A stretch of DNA of 64,000 bases from Stenotrophomonas sp. YIM B06876 (GCF_030711595.1 NZ_JAUJUJ010000001.1:1-64000), one strand, 5' to 3'. Numbered from the stretch's first letter, positions 51,918 to 61,738 are shown. Notes: a model not told the origin generated them from the sequence alone. Numbers and translations: made by a program.

Positions 51918-54472
51918 CGACCTCCGGCCAGCGCGACGACCCTTCCGTCGGTGATCACCCCACCGCCCATGTCGATGCACTGGCCGAACTGGATGCGGCC
52001 CTCGCCGGGCCGCTCGTTCCCGAGCTGCAACGCCTGCTGGCCACCGCCCGCGATGCCCTGTCCTCGGCCATGTCCGCGCGACTGTCGGCACAGCGCCGCT
52101 ACGCCACCCTGTTCAATGCCGTGCCCGATCCGGTCAGCATCCTCAGCGAAACCGGCACCGTGCTCGATCTCAACACGGCGGGCATCCAGGCCTATGGCCG
52201 CCCGCGCGAGGAAATCGTCGGGCAGCCGATCGAGAACCTGAATCCGGACCTGCCCGACGGCCACCTGCAACCGGTATGGGAAACGCTCGATCGCGGCGAA
52301 ACCTATGTGCTGGAAGTCACCAACATGCGCGGCGATGGCAGCCGCTTCCCGGTCGAGGTGCATTCGGCCGGCTTCGTCCAGGAGGGCGACCGCTGCATTG
52401 TCGCGGTGGCGCGCGATCTGAGCCGGCGCTGGGAGGCCGAGTCGCGCTACCGCCTGCTGATGGAATCGATCGACAAGGGGGTGATGCTGTTCAACCGCGA
52501 GCTGAAACTGGTCTCCGCCAATCCGGCCGCCTACCGCATCCTCGGCGTAAATGGTGCGGCCGCGGGAGCGACGCGGCCGGCGATGAGCGGCGAGGACTGG
52601 ATCACCGTCGATGAAAACGGCCATCCGATCACTCCCGCGCAATGGCCGGTCTCGCTGGCGTTCCACGCCGGCCGTACCACCCGCAGCACCATCATCGGCC
52701 TGTACCACCGCCCGCGCGGCCGCATGATCTGGATTTCCACCACCAATGTCCCGGTCTTCTCCTCCGGCTGCGACACCCCCGACCATGTGTTCGCACTGTT
52801 CAGCGACATCACCGAACTCAAGCGTGACAACGCGCTGTTCGACCGCGCCCAGTCACTGGCCCATATCGGCGGCTGGGAATGGGACCGCGGCCAGCAGCGG
52901 CTGTACCTGACCGGCGAAGCCCAGCGCATCCTCGGCCAGCAGCGCCCGCCTGAAACCCTGCAGCGGCTGCTCGAGTGCCTGCGCAGCGAGGACCGCGAGC
53001 AGTTGCAACGGGCGCTGCTGGACGTGGTCGAGCGGCGCACGGGATTCGAGCTGGAATTGCAGGGACAACGCGCCGATAGCCACAGTTTCTGGATCCGCAT
53101 GGTCGGCGAGGTGGAAGCGGGCGATGTGGCCGGCTCGCGCATTGCCGGCACCCTGCAGGACATCACCGAGCGCAAGCAGGGCGAGGAAACCCTGCGCATC
53201 CAGGCCCGGACCGACCCGCTGACCGGGATCATGAACCGCGACGCGGCGCTGACCGACCTGGACATGCGCATGGCCAATCCCAGCCATGCCGCGGTCGCGG
53301 TGCTGTACATCGACCTGGACCGGTTCAAGGTGGTCAACGACATGCTCGGGCATGCGGCCGGCGATGAACTGCTGATCGAGGCGACCCGCCGTATCGCCGC
53401 CGCGGTGGGCAGCGAAGGCCTGCTGGCGCGCTTCGGCGGCGACGAATTCCTGGTGGTGTGTGATGCCCGTACCGAGCCGGGACAACCGCAGCGGCTGGCG
53501 ACTGCGATCACCGAGGCGTTTTCCAGCCCTTTCACCTTGGGCAGCGACGAGTTCTCGGTCACCACCAGCATCGGCATCGCCCGCGCCCCGCACGATGGCA
53601 ACCGCCCGCAGCAGCTGATCCAGAACGCGGACATGGCGATGTACGAGTGCAAGCGGCGTTCGCGCAATGCCTGGCAGCTGTTCTCCCCGGAGCTGGCGCA
53701 ACGCCAGCAGGACCGGCTGCAGATCGAAAGCCGGCTGCGCCGGGCGCTGGACGACAACGAATTCCGGCTGGTGTACCAGCCGCAGGTGGACCTGCGCCAT
53801 GGCCGCGTGGTCGCCGCCGAAGCGCTGATCCGCTGGCAGAACATCATGCTGGGCGAACTGCGCCCGGACCTGTTCATCGCCCACGCCGAGAGCACCGGCG
53901 ACATCGTGCGCATCGGCAACTGGGTGCTGCACGAAGCCTGCCGCCAGGTGCGCGAATGGCTGGACCAGGGGCTGGGCATCGTGCGCGTGGCGATCAACGT
54001 GTCCTACCGCCAGTTTGCCGGCGATGAGCTGGCCCGCCACGTGCGCGAGGCGCTGGACAGGTTCGCGCTGCCCGGCACCGCGCTGGAGCTGGAGTTCACC
54101 GAGCGGGTGCTGATCGAGGATGCCCCGTCCACCCTGCGCACCTTTGCCCAGCTGCGCGAGATGGGGGTGATGCTGACCATCGACGACTTCGGCGAAGGCT
54201 ACAGCGCACTGAACTACCTGCGCCGGCTGCCGATCCACGGGCTCAAGCTGAGCCAGCTGTTTGTCGAGGGCGTGCCCGGCAACCGCTCGGATGTGGCGGT
54301 GTGCGAGGCGGTCTGCGGCATCGCCCGCAGCCTCGGCCTGGGGCTGGTGGCCGAAGGTGTGGAGTCCGAGGCGCAGCGCCAGTTCCTGCTCGAACTGGGG
54401 GTGCCGGTGGGCCAGGGATTCCTGTTCGCACCGGGGCTGTCGGCGGAGGATTTCGCCCGCCGCATCGCCTGA
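51914..54472 (+). CDS. PAS-GGDEF-EAL protein with intact cyclase motif and degenerate EAL site
   Basis: 852 residues from ATG 51914; the open frame extends back through the lyase gene but is a shadow there. Three PAS-like segments (about 70-180, 180-310, 310-430) are followed by GGDEF (about 435-595) and EAL (about 605-850). GGDEF is canonical (ARFGGDEFL) with no RxxD inhibitory site. The EAL domain keeps EALIRW, INVSYRQF, EFTER, DDFG and EGVES, but LKID is LKLS (Asp lost) and DDFGTGYS is DDFGEGYS, so phosphodiesterase activity is doubtful. It is probably a diguanylate cyclase. No membrane segments. It is coupled to mvaB by the four-base overlap. Confidence 0.9.
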   Translation: MTTSGQRDDPSVGDHPTAHVDALAELDAALAGPLVPELQRLLATARDALSSAMSARLSAQRRYATLFNAVPDPVSILSETGTVLDLNTAGIQAYGRPREEIVGQPIENLNPDLPDGHLQPVWETLDRGETYVLEVTNMRGDGSRFPVEVHSAGFVQEGDRCIVAVARDLSRRWEAESRYRLLMESIDKGVMLFNRELKLVSANPAAYRILGVNGAAAGATRPAMSGEDWITVDENGHPITPAQWPVSLAFHAGRTTRSTIIGLYHRPRGRMIWISTTNVPVFSSGCDTPDHVFALFSDITELKRDNALFDRAQSLAHIGGWEWDRGQQRLYLTGEAQRILGQQRPPETLQRLLECLRSEDREQLQRALLDVVERRTGFELELQGQRADSHSFWIRMVGEVEAGDVAGSRIAGTLQDITERKQGEETLRIQARTDPLTGIMNRDAALTDLDMRMANPSHAAVAVLYIDLDRFKVVNDMLGHAAGDELLIEATRRIAAAVGSEGLLARFGGDEFLVVCDARTEPGQPQRLATAITEAFSSPFTLGSDEFSVTTSIGIARAPHDGNRPQQLIQNADMAMYECKRRSRNAWQLFSPELAQRQQDRLQIESRLRRALDDNEFRLVYQPQVDLRHGRVVAAEALIRWQNIMLGELRPDLFIAHAESTGDIVRIGNWVLHEACRQVREWLDQGLGIVRVAINVSYRQFAGDELARHVREALDRFALPGTALELEFTERVLIEDAPSTLRTFAQLREMGVMLTIDDFGEGYSALNYLRRLPIHGLKLSQLFVEGVPGNRSDVAVCEAVCGIARSLGLGLVAEGVESEAQRQFLLELGVPVGQGFLFAPGLSAEDFARRIA

Positions 54473-54544
54473 ATCCCGGCGCCCGCGGCCGCGCGTGCCG
54501 CTTCGGCTAGAATCGGCGCTCTCCACATCAGCAGGATCATCTGG

Positions 54545-55315
54545 ATGCAGCTGTCTTCTGTACGTGCCGTCATCACCGGTGGTGTCTCCGGCCTCGGTCT
54601 GGCCGTGGCGCAGCACCTTGTTGCCCACGGCGGCAAAGTGGCCCTGTTCGATCTCAATGACGACAAGGGCGCCGCCGCGGTGACCGGGCTGGGCGCCGAC
54701 AAGGCGCGCTACTTCACCACCAATGTCACCGATGAGGCCGGCGTCGCCGCCAACCTGGCGGCCGCGCGCGAATTCCTCGGTGGGCTCAATGCCGCCATCA
54801 ACTGCGCCGGCATCCTGGGCGCCGGGCGCGTGCTCGGCAAGGAAGCGTCCATGCCGCTGGCCAATTTCCAGTCCACGGTGATGGTCAACCTGGTCGGCAG
54901 CTTCAACGTCGCCAAGGCCGCCGCCGAGTTGATGCAGCACAACGAAGCCGGCCTCGACGGCGAGCGCGGCGTGATCATCAACACCGCCAGCGTGGCCGCC
55001 TATGAAGGCCAGATCGGCCAGGCCGCCTACTCCGCCTCCAAGGGCGGCGTGGTCGGCATGACCCTGCCGATGGCGCGCGAGCTGTCGCGCTTCGGCATCC
55101 GCGTGATGACGATTGCACCGGGCATCTTCTGGACGCCGATGGTCGACGGCATGCCCGACGCCGTGCAGCAGTCGCTGGCCGCCTCCATCCCGTTCCCGCC
55201 CCGGCTGGGCAAGCCCGAGGATTTCGCCGGCCTGGTCGCGCATATCCTCGGCAACACCTATCTCAACGGCGAGACCATCCGCCTCGACGGCGCCGTCCGC
55301 CTGGCACCGAAGTAA
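54545..55315 (+). CDS. Short-chain dehydrogenase, probable 3-hydroxyacyl-CoA dehydrogenase type 2
   Basis: 256 residues, SDR fold. The cofactor motif [13 protein letters not shown], and the catalytic YSASK are present, with Ser in NTASVAAY. The pattern [16 protein letters not shown] is typical of the HSD17B10-like group, which oxidises 2-methyl-3-hydroxyacyl-CoA or short 3-hydroxyacyl-CoA with NAD. It fits with the branched-chain catabolic genes upstream. Confidence 0.85.
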   Translation: MQLSSVRAVITGGVSGLGLAVAQHLVAHGGKVALFDLNDDKGAAAVTGLGADKARYFTTNVTDEAGVAANLAAAREFLGGLNAAINCAGILGAGRVLGKEASMPLANFQSTVMVNLVGSFNVAKAAAELMQHNEAGLDGERGVIINTASVAAYEGQIGQAAYSASKGGVVGMTLPMARELSRFGIRVMTIAPGIFWTPMVDGMPDAVQQSLAASIPFPPRLGKPEDFAGLVAHILGNTYLNGETIRLDGAVRLAPK

Positions 55316-55377
55316 CTTTCCCGGCAGGTTGCCCGCAACGCGCCCGCCACCGTTTTCCAACTGATCGGCCCCATGTC

Positions 55378-55944
55378 ATGAAAGCCAACGAAATCAAGAA
55401 AGGCAACGTCGTCGAATACAACAACGGCGTCTACCAGGTCCGCGACATCGAGCGCAGCTCGCCGCAGGGCCGCGGCGGCAATGTCCGCTTCCGTTTCATC
55501 ATGTACAGCGTCCCCGGCGGCAACAAGCTCGATGCCAGCTTCGACGCCGATGACAACCTGCCCGAAGTCGAACTGCTGCGCCGCCAGTCCACCTATTCCT
55601 ACAAGGATGGCGACGCGTTCGTGTTCCTCGACGACGAGGATTACACCCCGTATACGCTCGATGCCGAAGTGATCGGTGACGATGCCGGTTACATCACCGA
55701 AGGCCTGGGCAATATCTTCGTGCAGGTGATCGACGACCAGCCGGTGGCGGTGCAGCTGCCGCAGCATGTGGTGCTGGAAGTGGTGGAGACCCCGCCCGAG
55801 CTCAAGGGTGGCACCGCCACCAAGCGCCCGAAGCCGGCCAAGCTCAACAGCGGCATTGAAATCATGGTGCCCGAGTACATCGCCAACGGCGAACGCGTGC
55901 TGGTCAACACCACCACCGGCGAGTTCGGCGGCCGCGCCGACTGA
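55378..55944 (+). CDS. efpL: Elongation factor P-like protein EfpL (YeiP)
   Basis: 188 residues with three OB-type domains: KOW-like ([20 protein letters not shown]), central, and a C-terminal domain ending [12 protein letters not shown]. The loop that in EF-P holds the modified Lys reads SSPQGRGGN; Arg32 is at the place of Arg33 in E. coli EfpL, so no lysine modification is expected. Such factors relieve ribosomes stalled at proline and related sequences. Confidence 0.92.
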   Translation: MKANEIKKGNVVEYNNGVYQVRDIERSSPQGRGGNVRFRFIMYSVPGGNKLDASFDADDNLPEVELLRRQSTYSYKDGDAFVFLDDEDYTPYTLDAEVIGDDAGYITEGLGNIFVQVIDDQPVAVQLPQHVVLEVVETPPELKGGTATKRPKPAKLNSGIEIMVPEYIANGERVLVNTTTGEFGGRAD

Positions 55945-55968
55945 GTCCCGCCGGCACCGCAACCTGAT

Positions 55969-55996
55969 CTCCGCCGCTGCGCCCACGGCGGCGGAG
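55969..55996. terminator. Hairpin between efpL and the convergent patatin gene
   Basis: Nine-base-pair stem CTCCGCCGC / GCGGCGGAG-type pairing with a ten-base loop in the 63-base gap. No T run is present. Confidence 0.45.
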
Positions 55997-56007
55997 ACGC
56001 TGGCAAC

Positions 56008-56865
56008 TCAGTGGTGCGGATGCCGGTGCGGCGCCAGCGGCCAGCGCGGGTCCGGATCCTCCGGCCCGTCACGCAACCAGGCCGCCGTGGAAACCTCGGC
56101 GCGTCCGATCAATTCGGAGGTATGCGAAAAATCATAGGCATGCACCGCCAGCGGGCACAACGGCGGCACCACCTGCAGGTCGCACCGACCGGCAAAGCGT
56201 TCGATATCGGCCTGCAACTGGCGCATCGCCATCTGGTTCAAGGTATGCAGCGCGATCGCGATCGCCCCGCGCGGCGGCACCTGCAGTGCACAGGATCTGC
56301 CCGTAGGCAGCACCAGCACCCGCGTAGCCCCCAAGGCACAGGCCACCGATATTGGCGTCAATCCGCCAACACCGCCATCGGCCAGATAGCGCCCGCCCAG
56401 CTGCACGGGCGGAAACACCACGGGAATCGCCGCGCTGGCCAGCAGGGCCGGGACCGCCGGTCCGTCGGAAAAATCCACTTCAGAGCCATCCAGCACATCG
56501 GTGGCAATCACATGACAGGGAACCGTCGCCTGCTCCAGACGGGAATAGGGCAGCTGCGCGGCGATCAGGGCCTGCAATGGTGCGGAATCGACCAGATACT
56601 GGCCGCTCCCCAGCAGGCAGCTCAGGCTGTGCCGCAACGACAGCGGGAACACCTCGGCCCGCCGCAACCCGAGCCACACCTGCTCCAGCGCGGCCGCGCC
56701 GGCCGCATCCGGGCGCGCCGCAAAATAGGCCGCGTTGATTGCCCCCACGGAAGCCCCGACCAGCAGGTCGGGCACGATGCGCCGCTGGCACAACGCCTTG
56801 AGCATGCCCACCTGCACCGCACCGAGGCTGCCGCCCCCGGCCAACACGAAGGCGGTCAGTGCCAT
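56008..56865 (-). CDS. Patatin-like phospholipase
   Basis: 285 residues. The oxyanion-hole GGGSLGAVQVG, nucleophile Ser in VGASVGAINA (GxSxG) and Asp in YLADGGVGGL form the patatin Ser-Asp dyad. It probably hydrolyses lipids in the cytoplasm, as no signal peptide is seen. The C terminus is His/Pro-rich. Its start overlaps the end of the upstream Rieske reductase gene by 10 bases, so the pair is likely cotranscribed. Confidence 0.88.
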   Translation of the reverse strand: MALTAFVLAGGGSLGAVQVGMLKALCQRRIVPDLLVGASVGAINAAYFAARPDAAGAAALEQVWLGLRRAEVFPLSLRHSLSCLLGSGQYLVDSAPLQALIAAQLPYSRLEQATVPCHVIATDVLDGSEVDFSDGPAVPALLASAAIPVVFPPVQLGGRYLADGGVGGLTPISVACALGATRVLVLPTGRSCALQVPPRGAIAIALHTLNQMAMRQLQADIERFAGRCDLQVVPPLCPLAVHAYDFSHTSELIGRAEVSTAAWLRDGPEDPDPRWPLAPHRHPHH

Positions 56866-58391
56866 AGCTGCGCCTCCGCCAGCAGGTTGTCGCGGTCACG
56901 TCCGACCGAAGCCACCGCCACCAGTTGCCCTTGCCGGCTGAAGCGGGCCAGACAATCGCCACGGGGCAGCGAGCCTTCAAGCTGCACCTGGTCCCAGCCG
57001 GCGCCATAGCCGCTGTAACGCAGGTCGAGGCCGTAGTGATGGGTCCAGAAAAACGGCACGTCGGTGAACGCCTGCGCCGCGCCAAGCAGGTTGGCCGCAG
57101 CCGCCTGGCCCTGGCGCTGGGCGTGCACCCAGTGTTCGACCCGGCGCAGCGCCCCATCCTGGCGGTAGCGGGCCACGTCGCCGGCCGCATAGATCCCCGG
57201 TGCCGAGGTCTGCAGCTGCTCGTCAACCACGATGCCGTGGTCAACCGCGAGTCCTGCCGCAGCCGCCAGCGCGGTGCGCGGCGCCACCCCGACCCCGACG
57301 ATCACCAGCCCGGCGTCCACGGGGGTGCCATCCTCCAGCAGCACCCGGCTGCCATCGAACAGGGTTGGCGAGGTCTGCAGGTGGAACACCACCCCGTGTC
57401 CGCGATGCAGCTGTACCAGTTCCGCCGCCAGCACCGGTCCCAGCACCGTGGCCATCGGCTCGGCTTCGCGCGCCACCACGTGCACCTCCAGCCCGCGGGT
57501 ACGCAGCGCCGCGGCCACCTCCAGGCCGATGAAGCCTGCGCCGATCAGCACCGCAGTGCGCACGCCGGCGCTCGCGGCGATGACCGCGCGCGCATCGGCC
57601 AGCGAGCGCAGCGTGAACACATTGGACCGCTCGAAACCCGGTACCGGCAACCGCACCGGCTCGGCGCCGGTGGCCAGCAGCAGGCGGTCGTAGCCAAACC
57701 GCTCCCCTGCCAGGGTCGTCACCTGCGCGGCGCCGACATCGATGGCGGCCACCTCGCAGCGCAGGCGCAGGTCGATGTCGTGTTCGGCATAGAACGTGGC
57801 GGCCTGCAGCGGAATCCAGTCCTCGGCTGCGGTACCGGCCAGGTAATCCTTGGACAGGTTGGGCCGGTCGTAGGGCGCGTCACTGTCGGCCGACAGCAGC
57901 GTCAGGCTGCCGGAAAACCCCGATTCGCGCAGCCGCAGCGCCGCTGCGTAACCGGCCGCGCCACCACCGATGATGACGATGCGGCGGGGCGCCTGCTGCC
58001 GCGATGCGCTGCCTGCCGACGCGCCGGGCTGCGGCGCGATTGCGCCCCCGGCAACGCGCGCCCGGACGAATACGCGCTGCCCCACCGTTTCCACCGTCCA
58101 CGTCGCCAGCCCGGCAAATGCCGGGGCGCGCAAGGCCTGTCCGGTACGCAGACTGAAGCAGGCATGGTGCCAGGGGCAGCGGATCTGGCCGTCCACCGCC
58201 AGCCCCGCGCCCAGCGGCGCGCCGTAGTGGGTACAGGCGCCGTCGACCGCGTACAGCTGCCCGTCCACGCGCGCGAGCAGTACCGGGCTGCCATCGACAT
58301 GCCCGGCCAATACGCCGCTGGCCGGCACGTCCTCCAGCGATACACCCTGCGCAAAATCCGGCCCCTGCCCTGTTTCGCCTGCTGCGGCCAT
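56856..58391 (-). CDS. Rieske-domain flavoprotein reductase (AIF-like)
   Basis: 511 residues from ATG 58391, which has a strong AGGAGGA site; the longer frame upstream is Arg-rich and unlikely. Residues about 10-105 are a Rieske [2Fe-2S] domain (CTHYGAPL and CPWHHACF). Residues 130-510 are a pyridine-nucleotide-disulfide reductase fold with IIGGGAAGYAA, an NAD motif (VLIGAGFIGLE) and AAGDVA. The layout matches the Rieske-containing apoptosis-inducing-factor-like reductases. It probably passes electrons from NAD(P)H to a ferredoxin or other acceptor; the partner is unknown. Confidence 0.87.
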   Translation of the reverse strand: MAAAGETGQGPDFAQGVSLEDVPASGVLAGHVDGSPVLLARVDGQLYAVDGACTHYGAPLGAGLAVDGQIRCPWHHACFSLRTGQALRAPAFAGLATWTVETVGQRVFVRARVAGGAIAPQPGASAGSASRQQAPRRIVIIGGGAAGYAAALRLRESGFSGSLTLLSADSDAPYDRPNLSKDYLAGTAAEDWIPLQAATFYAEHDIDLRLRCEVAAIDVGAAQVTTLAGERFGYDRLLLATGAEPVRLPVPGFERSNVFTLRSLADARAVIAASAGVRTAVLIGAGFIGLEVAAALRTRGLEVHVVAREAEPMATVLGPVLAAELVQLHRGHGVVFHLQTSPTLFDGSRVLLEDGTPVDAGLVIVGVGVAPRTALAAAAGLAVDHGIVVDEQLQTSAPGIYAAGDVARYRQDGALRRVEHWVHAQRQGQAAAANLLGAAQAFTDVPFFWTHHYGLDLRYSGYGAGWDQVQLEGSLPRGDCLARFSRQGQLVAVASVGRDRDNLLAEAQLWH

Positions 58392-58548
58392 GACACGACT
58401 CCTCCTGCGGGAATACCGTTTCAAGGCAGCCCGTGCTGGACCGCCTGCCGATTGGATGCGCCAGGACGCGGCGGGTTCCCGGCCGGCCCGCGGGAACCTG
58501 GCGCCCGCTGGCGCATCTGTCTGCATAGTCCACCTGCGAGACCGTGCC

Positions 58549-59178
58549 GTGCGTGATGCCCGCCTGCCCACCGTTGAAGCTGTCCGGCCATTGGCCGACC
58601 TCCCCGCCACCCGCCCCAGCCGGCAGGAGGCCGAGGCGGCGGTGCGCACCCTGATCGGCTGGATCGGCGAGCAGCCGCATCGCGAGGGCCTGCGCGACAC
58701 CCCGGCACGCGTGGTGCGCGCCTGCGAGGAGTGGTTCCATGGCTACGCCATCGATCCGCTGGTCGCGCTCGGGCGCACATTCGACGGCGCCGGCTACGAC
58801 GATCTGGTCCTGCTGCGCGACATTCCGGTGCGCTCGGTCTGCGAACACCACCTGGCCCCGATCCGCGGCGTAGCCCACATCGCCTATCTGCCCGGCGCGC
58901 GGGTCGTCGGCATTTCCAAGCTGGCGCGGGTGGTGGACGCCCTCGCTGCCCGCCTGCAGATCCAGGAACGGCTGACCCGCGAGATCGCCGACACCATCGA
59001 GCAGGGGCTGCGCCCCCGTGGTGTGGCGGTCGTCCTGCAGGCCGGGCATGCCTGCCTGTCCTCACGCGGCGTCCGTATGCACGGTGTTTCGATGTTCACA
59101 CGGTGCCTGCTGGGCGACTTTGCGCACGATCCCTGGCGCGGCGAGGTACTGGACGCGCTGTCCGCCACTGCTCCGTGA
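58549..59178 (+). CDS. folE: GTP cyclohydrolase I
   Basis: 209 residues from GTG 58549. An open frame reaches back to 58390, overlapping the start of the divergent reductase gene, but that part is not like FolE. Zn ligands are Cys and His in SVCEHHLAP and the Cys of ACLSSRGV; SKLARVVDALAARLQIQERL is typical. It makes dihydroneopterin triphosphate for folate and other pterins. The start is uncertain; ATG 58456 is another option. It is followed after 12 bases by the ECF sigma gene. Confidence 0.88.
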   Translation: MRDARLPTVEAVRPLADLPATRPSRQEAEAAVRTLIGWIGEQPHREGLRDTPARVVRACEEWFHGYAIDPLVALGRTFDGAGYDDLVLLRDIPVRSVCEHHLAPIRGVAHIAYLPGARVVGISKLARVVDALAARLQIQERLTREIADTIEQGLRPRGVAVVLQAGHACLSSRGVRMHGVSMFTRCLLGDFAHDPWRGEVLDALSATAP

Positions 59179-59190
59179 GACCGTCAGACC

Positions 59191-59889
59191 ATGACCACGC
59201 CCCTGCCCTCGACTGCGCCCGACTACGCCACCCTGGACGATGCGGCGCTGGTGGCGCGGGTGCGCCAAGGCGACCGCAACGCCTTTGGCGACGTCCTGCG
59301 CCGCTGCAACCAGCGTCTGTTCCGGGTGGCGCGCGGCGTGTTGCGCGATGAAGGCGAGGCCGAGGATGTCGTGCAGGAAGCCTACGTGCATGCCTTCGCC
59401 CGCCTCGCCCACTTCCGCGGGGAAGCCTCGCTGCTGACGTGGCTTACCCGCATCGTGCTCAACGAAGCCTATGGCCGCCTGCGCAAGCGTCGCCCGCAGG
59501 TGGCGGTGGAGCACATCGAGGAAATCCAGATGGGACAGGGACAGGTGCTGCCGTTCCCGGGCCAGGCCGGCAATGACGACCCGGCCGCGATCCTTGCACG
59601 CGACCAGGCCCGCCGGCTGCTGGAGCAGGCGATCGACCGGCTTCCGGAACCGTTCCGCATCGTGTTCGTGCTGCGCGAGATCGAAGACTGCAGCGTCGAG
59701 GAGACTGCCGCGGCGCTGGGGCTGCGCGGTGAAACGGTGAAGACACGCCTGCACCGGGCGCGGCGGATGCTGCGTACCGACCTGCACGAGGTGCTGGCGG
59801 CGACACTGACCGGCACATTCCCGTTCCTGGGCGCACGCTGCGACCGGATAAGCGCGGCGGTGATGCAGCGCCTGAACGCGCTGCCGTAG
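59191..59889 (+). CDS. ECF-family RNA polymerase sigma factor
   Basis: 232 residues. Sigma region 2 (FRVARGVLRDEGEAEDVVQEAYVHAFARL, FRGEASLLTWLTRIVLNEA) and region 4 (EAIDRLPEPFRIVFVLREIEDCSVEETAAALGL, VKTRLHRARRML) are clear. About 40 residues follow region 4, ending GARCDRISAAVMQRLNALP, longer than typical ECF sigmas. No anti-sigma gene is next to it. It is likely cotranscribed with folE. Confidence 0.92.
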   Translation: MTTPLPSTAPDYATLDDAALVARVRQGDRNAFGDVLRRCNQRLFRVARGVLRDEGEAEDVVQEAYVHAFARLAHFRGEASLLTWLTRIVLNEAYGRLRKRRPQVAVEHIEEIQMGQGQVLPFPGQAGNDDPAAILARDQARRLLEQAIDRLPEPFRIVFVLREIEDCSVEETAAALGLRGETVKTRLHRARRMLRTDLHEVLAATLTGTFPFLGARCDRISAAVMQRLNALP

Positions 59890-59920
59890 CCGTCACCGCC
59901 GCGGCCAGCTCGATCACGGT

Positions 59921-61738
59921 CTACGGCGTCGGCGATGAAGGCGTCTCGCGGCTGAGAATTCGCAGCCGTTGCGCCAGTTGATCCAGATTGGCTTCTGTGC
60001 CGGCCAGCGCCTGCTGCTGGCGCACGGACAGCCGGGCGCGGCCCTGTTCACGCAACTGCCCTGCCCCTTGCCGGGCGCGCGCACTGAGTTGCCCGGCGTT
60101 GTGCTCCAGCGTTGCCAGTTCCGCCGCCCGCGGCAGGCCGTAACCGCGCTCCCCGGCCAGCGCCGCAGGCCGCGCAAGCACCCCGGCCACCTCCAGCAGC
60201 TGCTCGAGCGTTTCCCGCGATTGCTCCAGCGCCTTGTCGCTGCCCAGCAAGCGCCGCTTGAGCGCGTCGCGCACCTGCAGTTCCTGCCGCCGCAACGCGC
60301 CCTGTTCCAGCAACAGCAAAGCGGCGGCCGCGCGCAGGTCGGCATCGGCAATCCATTTTCCGCGTGCCTGGGCCGGTTGTGCCCACCACTGCGCCACCGT
60401 CCGTTGCGGGATCGGCAGCGCGGCGCGGGCCACGTCCAGCATGTTCTGGTAGTGCGCGGCGGCCGACTCGAAGTAGTAGCCCTGGCGCAGCGCGGTTTCG
60501 CGGTCATCCAGCACCGACGCATCCGCGATGCCCTGACGCTGCAGGCGGCGCAACAGTCCGCGCGGGGTGATCCGGTCCAGCCCGGAGGATTCCAGCCGCG
60601 AAATACCTTCCTGCAGCAGCTTGCCGGTCTCCACCGCGCAGTTGTTGCTGACGAAGAAATAGCGTCCGTCGTAGCCCCAGTGCACCTGGCCGGTACGTTG
60701 CAACAGCTCGGCGATATCGTCACGCGACAGGCGCAGCGGGATCGACTGCAGGCCGCGCAATTCCACCTTGGTGTATTCGTCGATCACCTGGTCCAGCGGC
60801 AGCACGAACAGGCGCGACGGATAGCCGCCGGTCAGCCCACGCCAACTGGAGATCTGCACATCGGAAACAAACGCGCGGAATGACAGTACCCGGTGATGCG
60901 GGAGGTCGAGCCGGCACGCGGGACCCGGCGCGCGTCCCGGCGCGCAGATCACCAGCCGCAGCATGCTGTGTCCCCAGCGGCTCATCGGCTGATGGTTGCC
61001 TTCGGCCAGCAGGTAATCCACCTCATAGATCCGCGCCGGGTCCAGCGTCATCAGCGCCGCCCCCCCCTCGGCACCGGTGTTCTGCAGCAGCGGCATCGTG
61101 GTGCCGCAATCCGGTGGCGGCAGCGTTGCCGGTCCCAGCCGGGCAGCGAACCAGGCATGCAGGGCCGGCCGCCGACAGGCATATTCGCGGTCGAGCAGGT
61201 AATACTCGGCGTTGACCGCGAAGAACTCCGCCGGGCTGTGCAGCTCGTAGCGATCCGGACTGCGATCGGCAAAACGGTTCCGGCCGCGACCGATCCGCAA
61301 CGGACGCGCCTGCCAGCCGGCGAGTTCCCGGAAGCGCGACTGCCGCGACCATCCCCCCTGCGGCGAACGGTCGAGCACATGCGCCAGCTCATGCAGCAGC
61401 GTCGCCAGTGCGCGGCGGCCATCCAGAGTGTCGGCATCCCCGGCAACCGCCATCCATTGCGCCAATATCCGCCGGTCCAGCCGGATCCGGTGTCCCAACG
61501 CCCGGCCGCTGACATGCGCTGGCAGGTCATTTCGCCACTGCAGTTCGACCTCGGGTACCTGCGTCCGCCGCCAGTTCGCCGGCAGATGGCCCAGGGCCAC
61601 TTCAGTGAGCTGCGTGCTGGCCGCCACTTCGGCCGGGGTCAGGCCATCGGGATCCAGATGGAAACGGATGGCGGCCTGCGCCGGTGCCGCACAGCACAGC
61701 AGCGCCAGCAGCGCCAGGCGGCGCCAGCGGTGGATCAC
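59921..61738 (-). CDS. Exported DUF4105 protein with HExxH zincin-like N-terminal region
   Basis: 605 residues from GTG 61738, which overlaps the upstream gene's TGA. A signal peptide (LALLALLCCAAPAQA) spans residues 8-22. The region about 25-190 contains HELAH (116-120) in LATLLHELAHVLD and a Glu at 171 in SPAEFFAVNAEYYL, the spacing of gluzincin-type zinc peptidases. The middle (about 220-400) is the DUF4105 region with SRWGHSMLRL, FRAFVSD and NNCAVETGKLL. The last 180 residues are helical, with coiled-coil character. Probably a periplasmic or outer-membrane-linked protein; activity is unknown. Confidence 0.82.
   Translation of the reverse strand: MIHRWRRLALLALLCCAAPAQAAIRFHLDPDGLTPAEVAASTQLTEVALGHLPANWRRTQVPEVELQWRNDLPAHVSGRALGHRIRLDRRILAQWMAVAGDADTLDGRRALATLLHELAHVLDRSPQGGWSRQSRFRELAGWQARPLRIGRGRNRFADRSPDRYELHSPAEFFAVNAEYYLLDREYACRRPALHAWFAARLGPATLPPPDCGTTMPLLQNTGAEGGAALMTLDPARIYEVDYLLAEGNHQPMSRWGHSMLRLVICAPGRAPGPACRLDLPHHRVLSFRAFVSDVQISSWRGLTGGYPSRLFVLPLDQVIDEYTKVELRGLQSIPLRLSRDDIAELLQRTGQVHWGYDGRYFFVSNNCAVETGKLLQEGISRLESSGLDRITPRGLLRRLQRQGIADASVLDDRETALRQGYYFESAAAHYQNMLDVARAALPIPQRTVAQWWAQPAQARGKWIADADLRAAAALLLLEQGALRRQELQVRDALKRRLLGSDKALEQSRETLEQLLEVAGVLARPAALAGERGYGLPRAAELATLEHNAGQLSARARQGAGQLREQGRARLSVRQQQALAGTEANLDQLAQRLRILSRETPSSPTP

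Noticed and set aside
52853-55360. 835-codon minus frame across the GGDEF/EAL and SDR genes
   Set aside because: Spans two well-supported + strand genes and the gap between them; a shadow.
58390-58548. N-terminal extension of folE to ATG 58390
   Set aside because: Would overlap the start of the divergent reductase gene and has no similarity to FolE; GTG 58549 gives a normal length.
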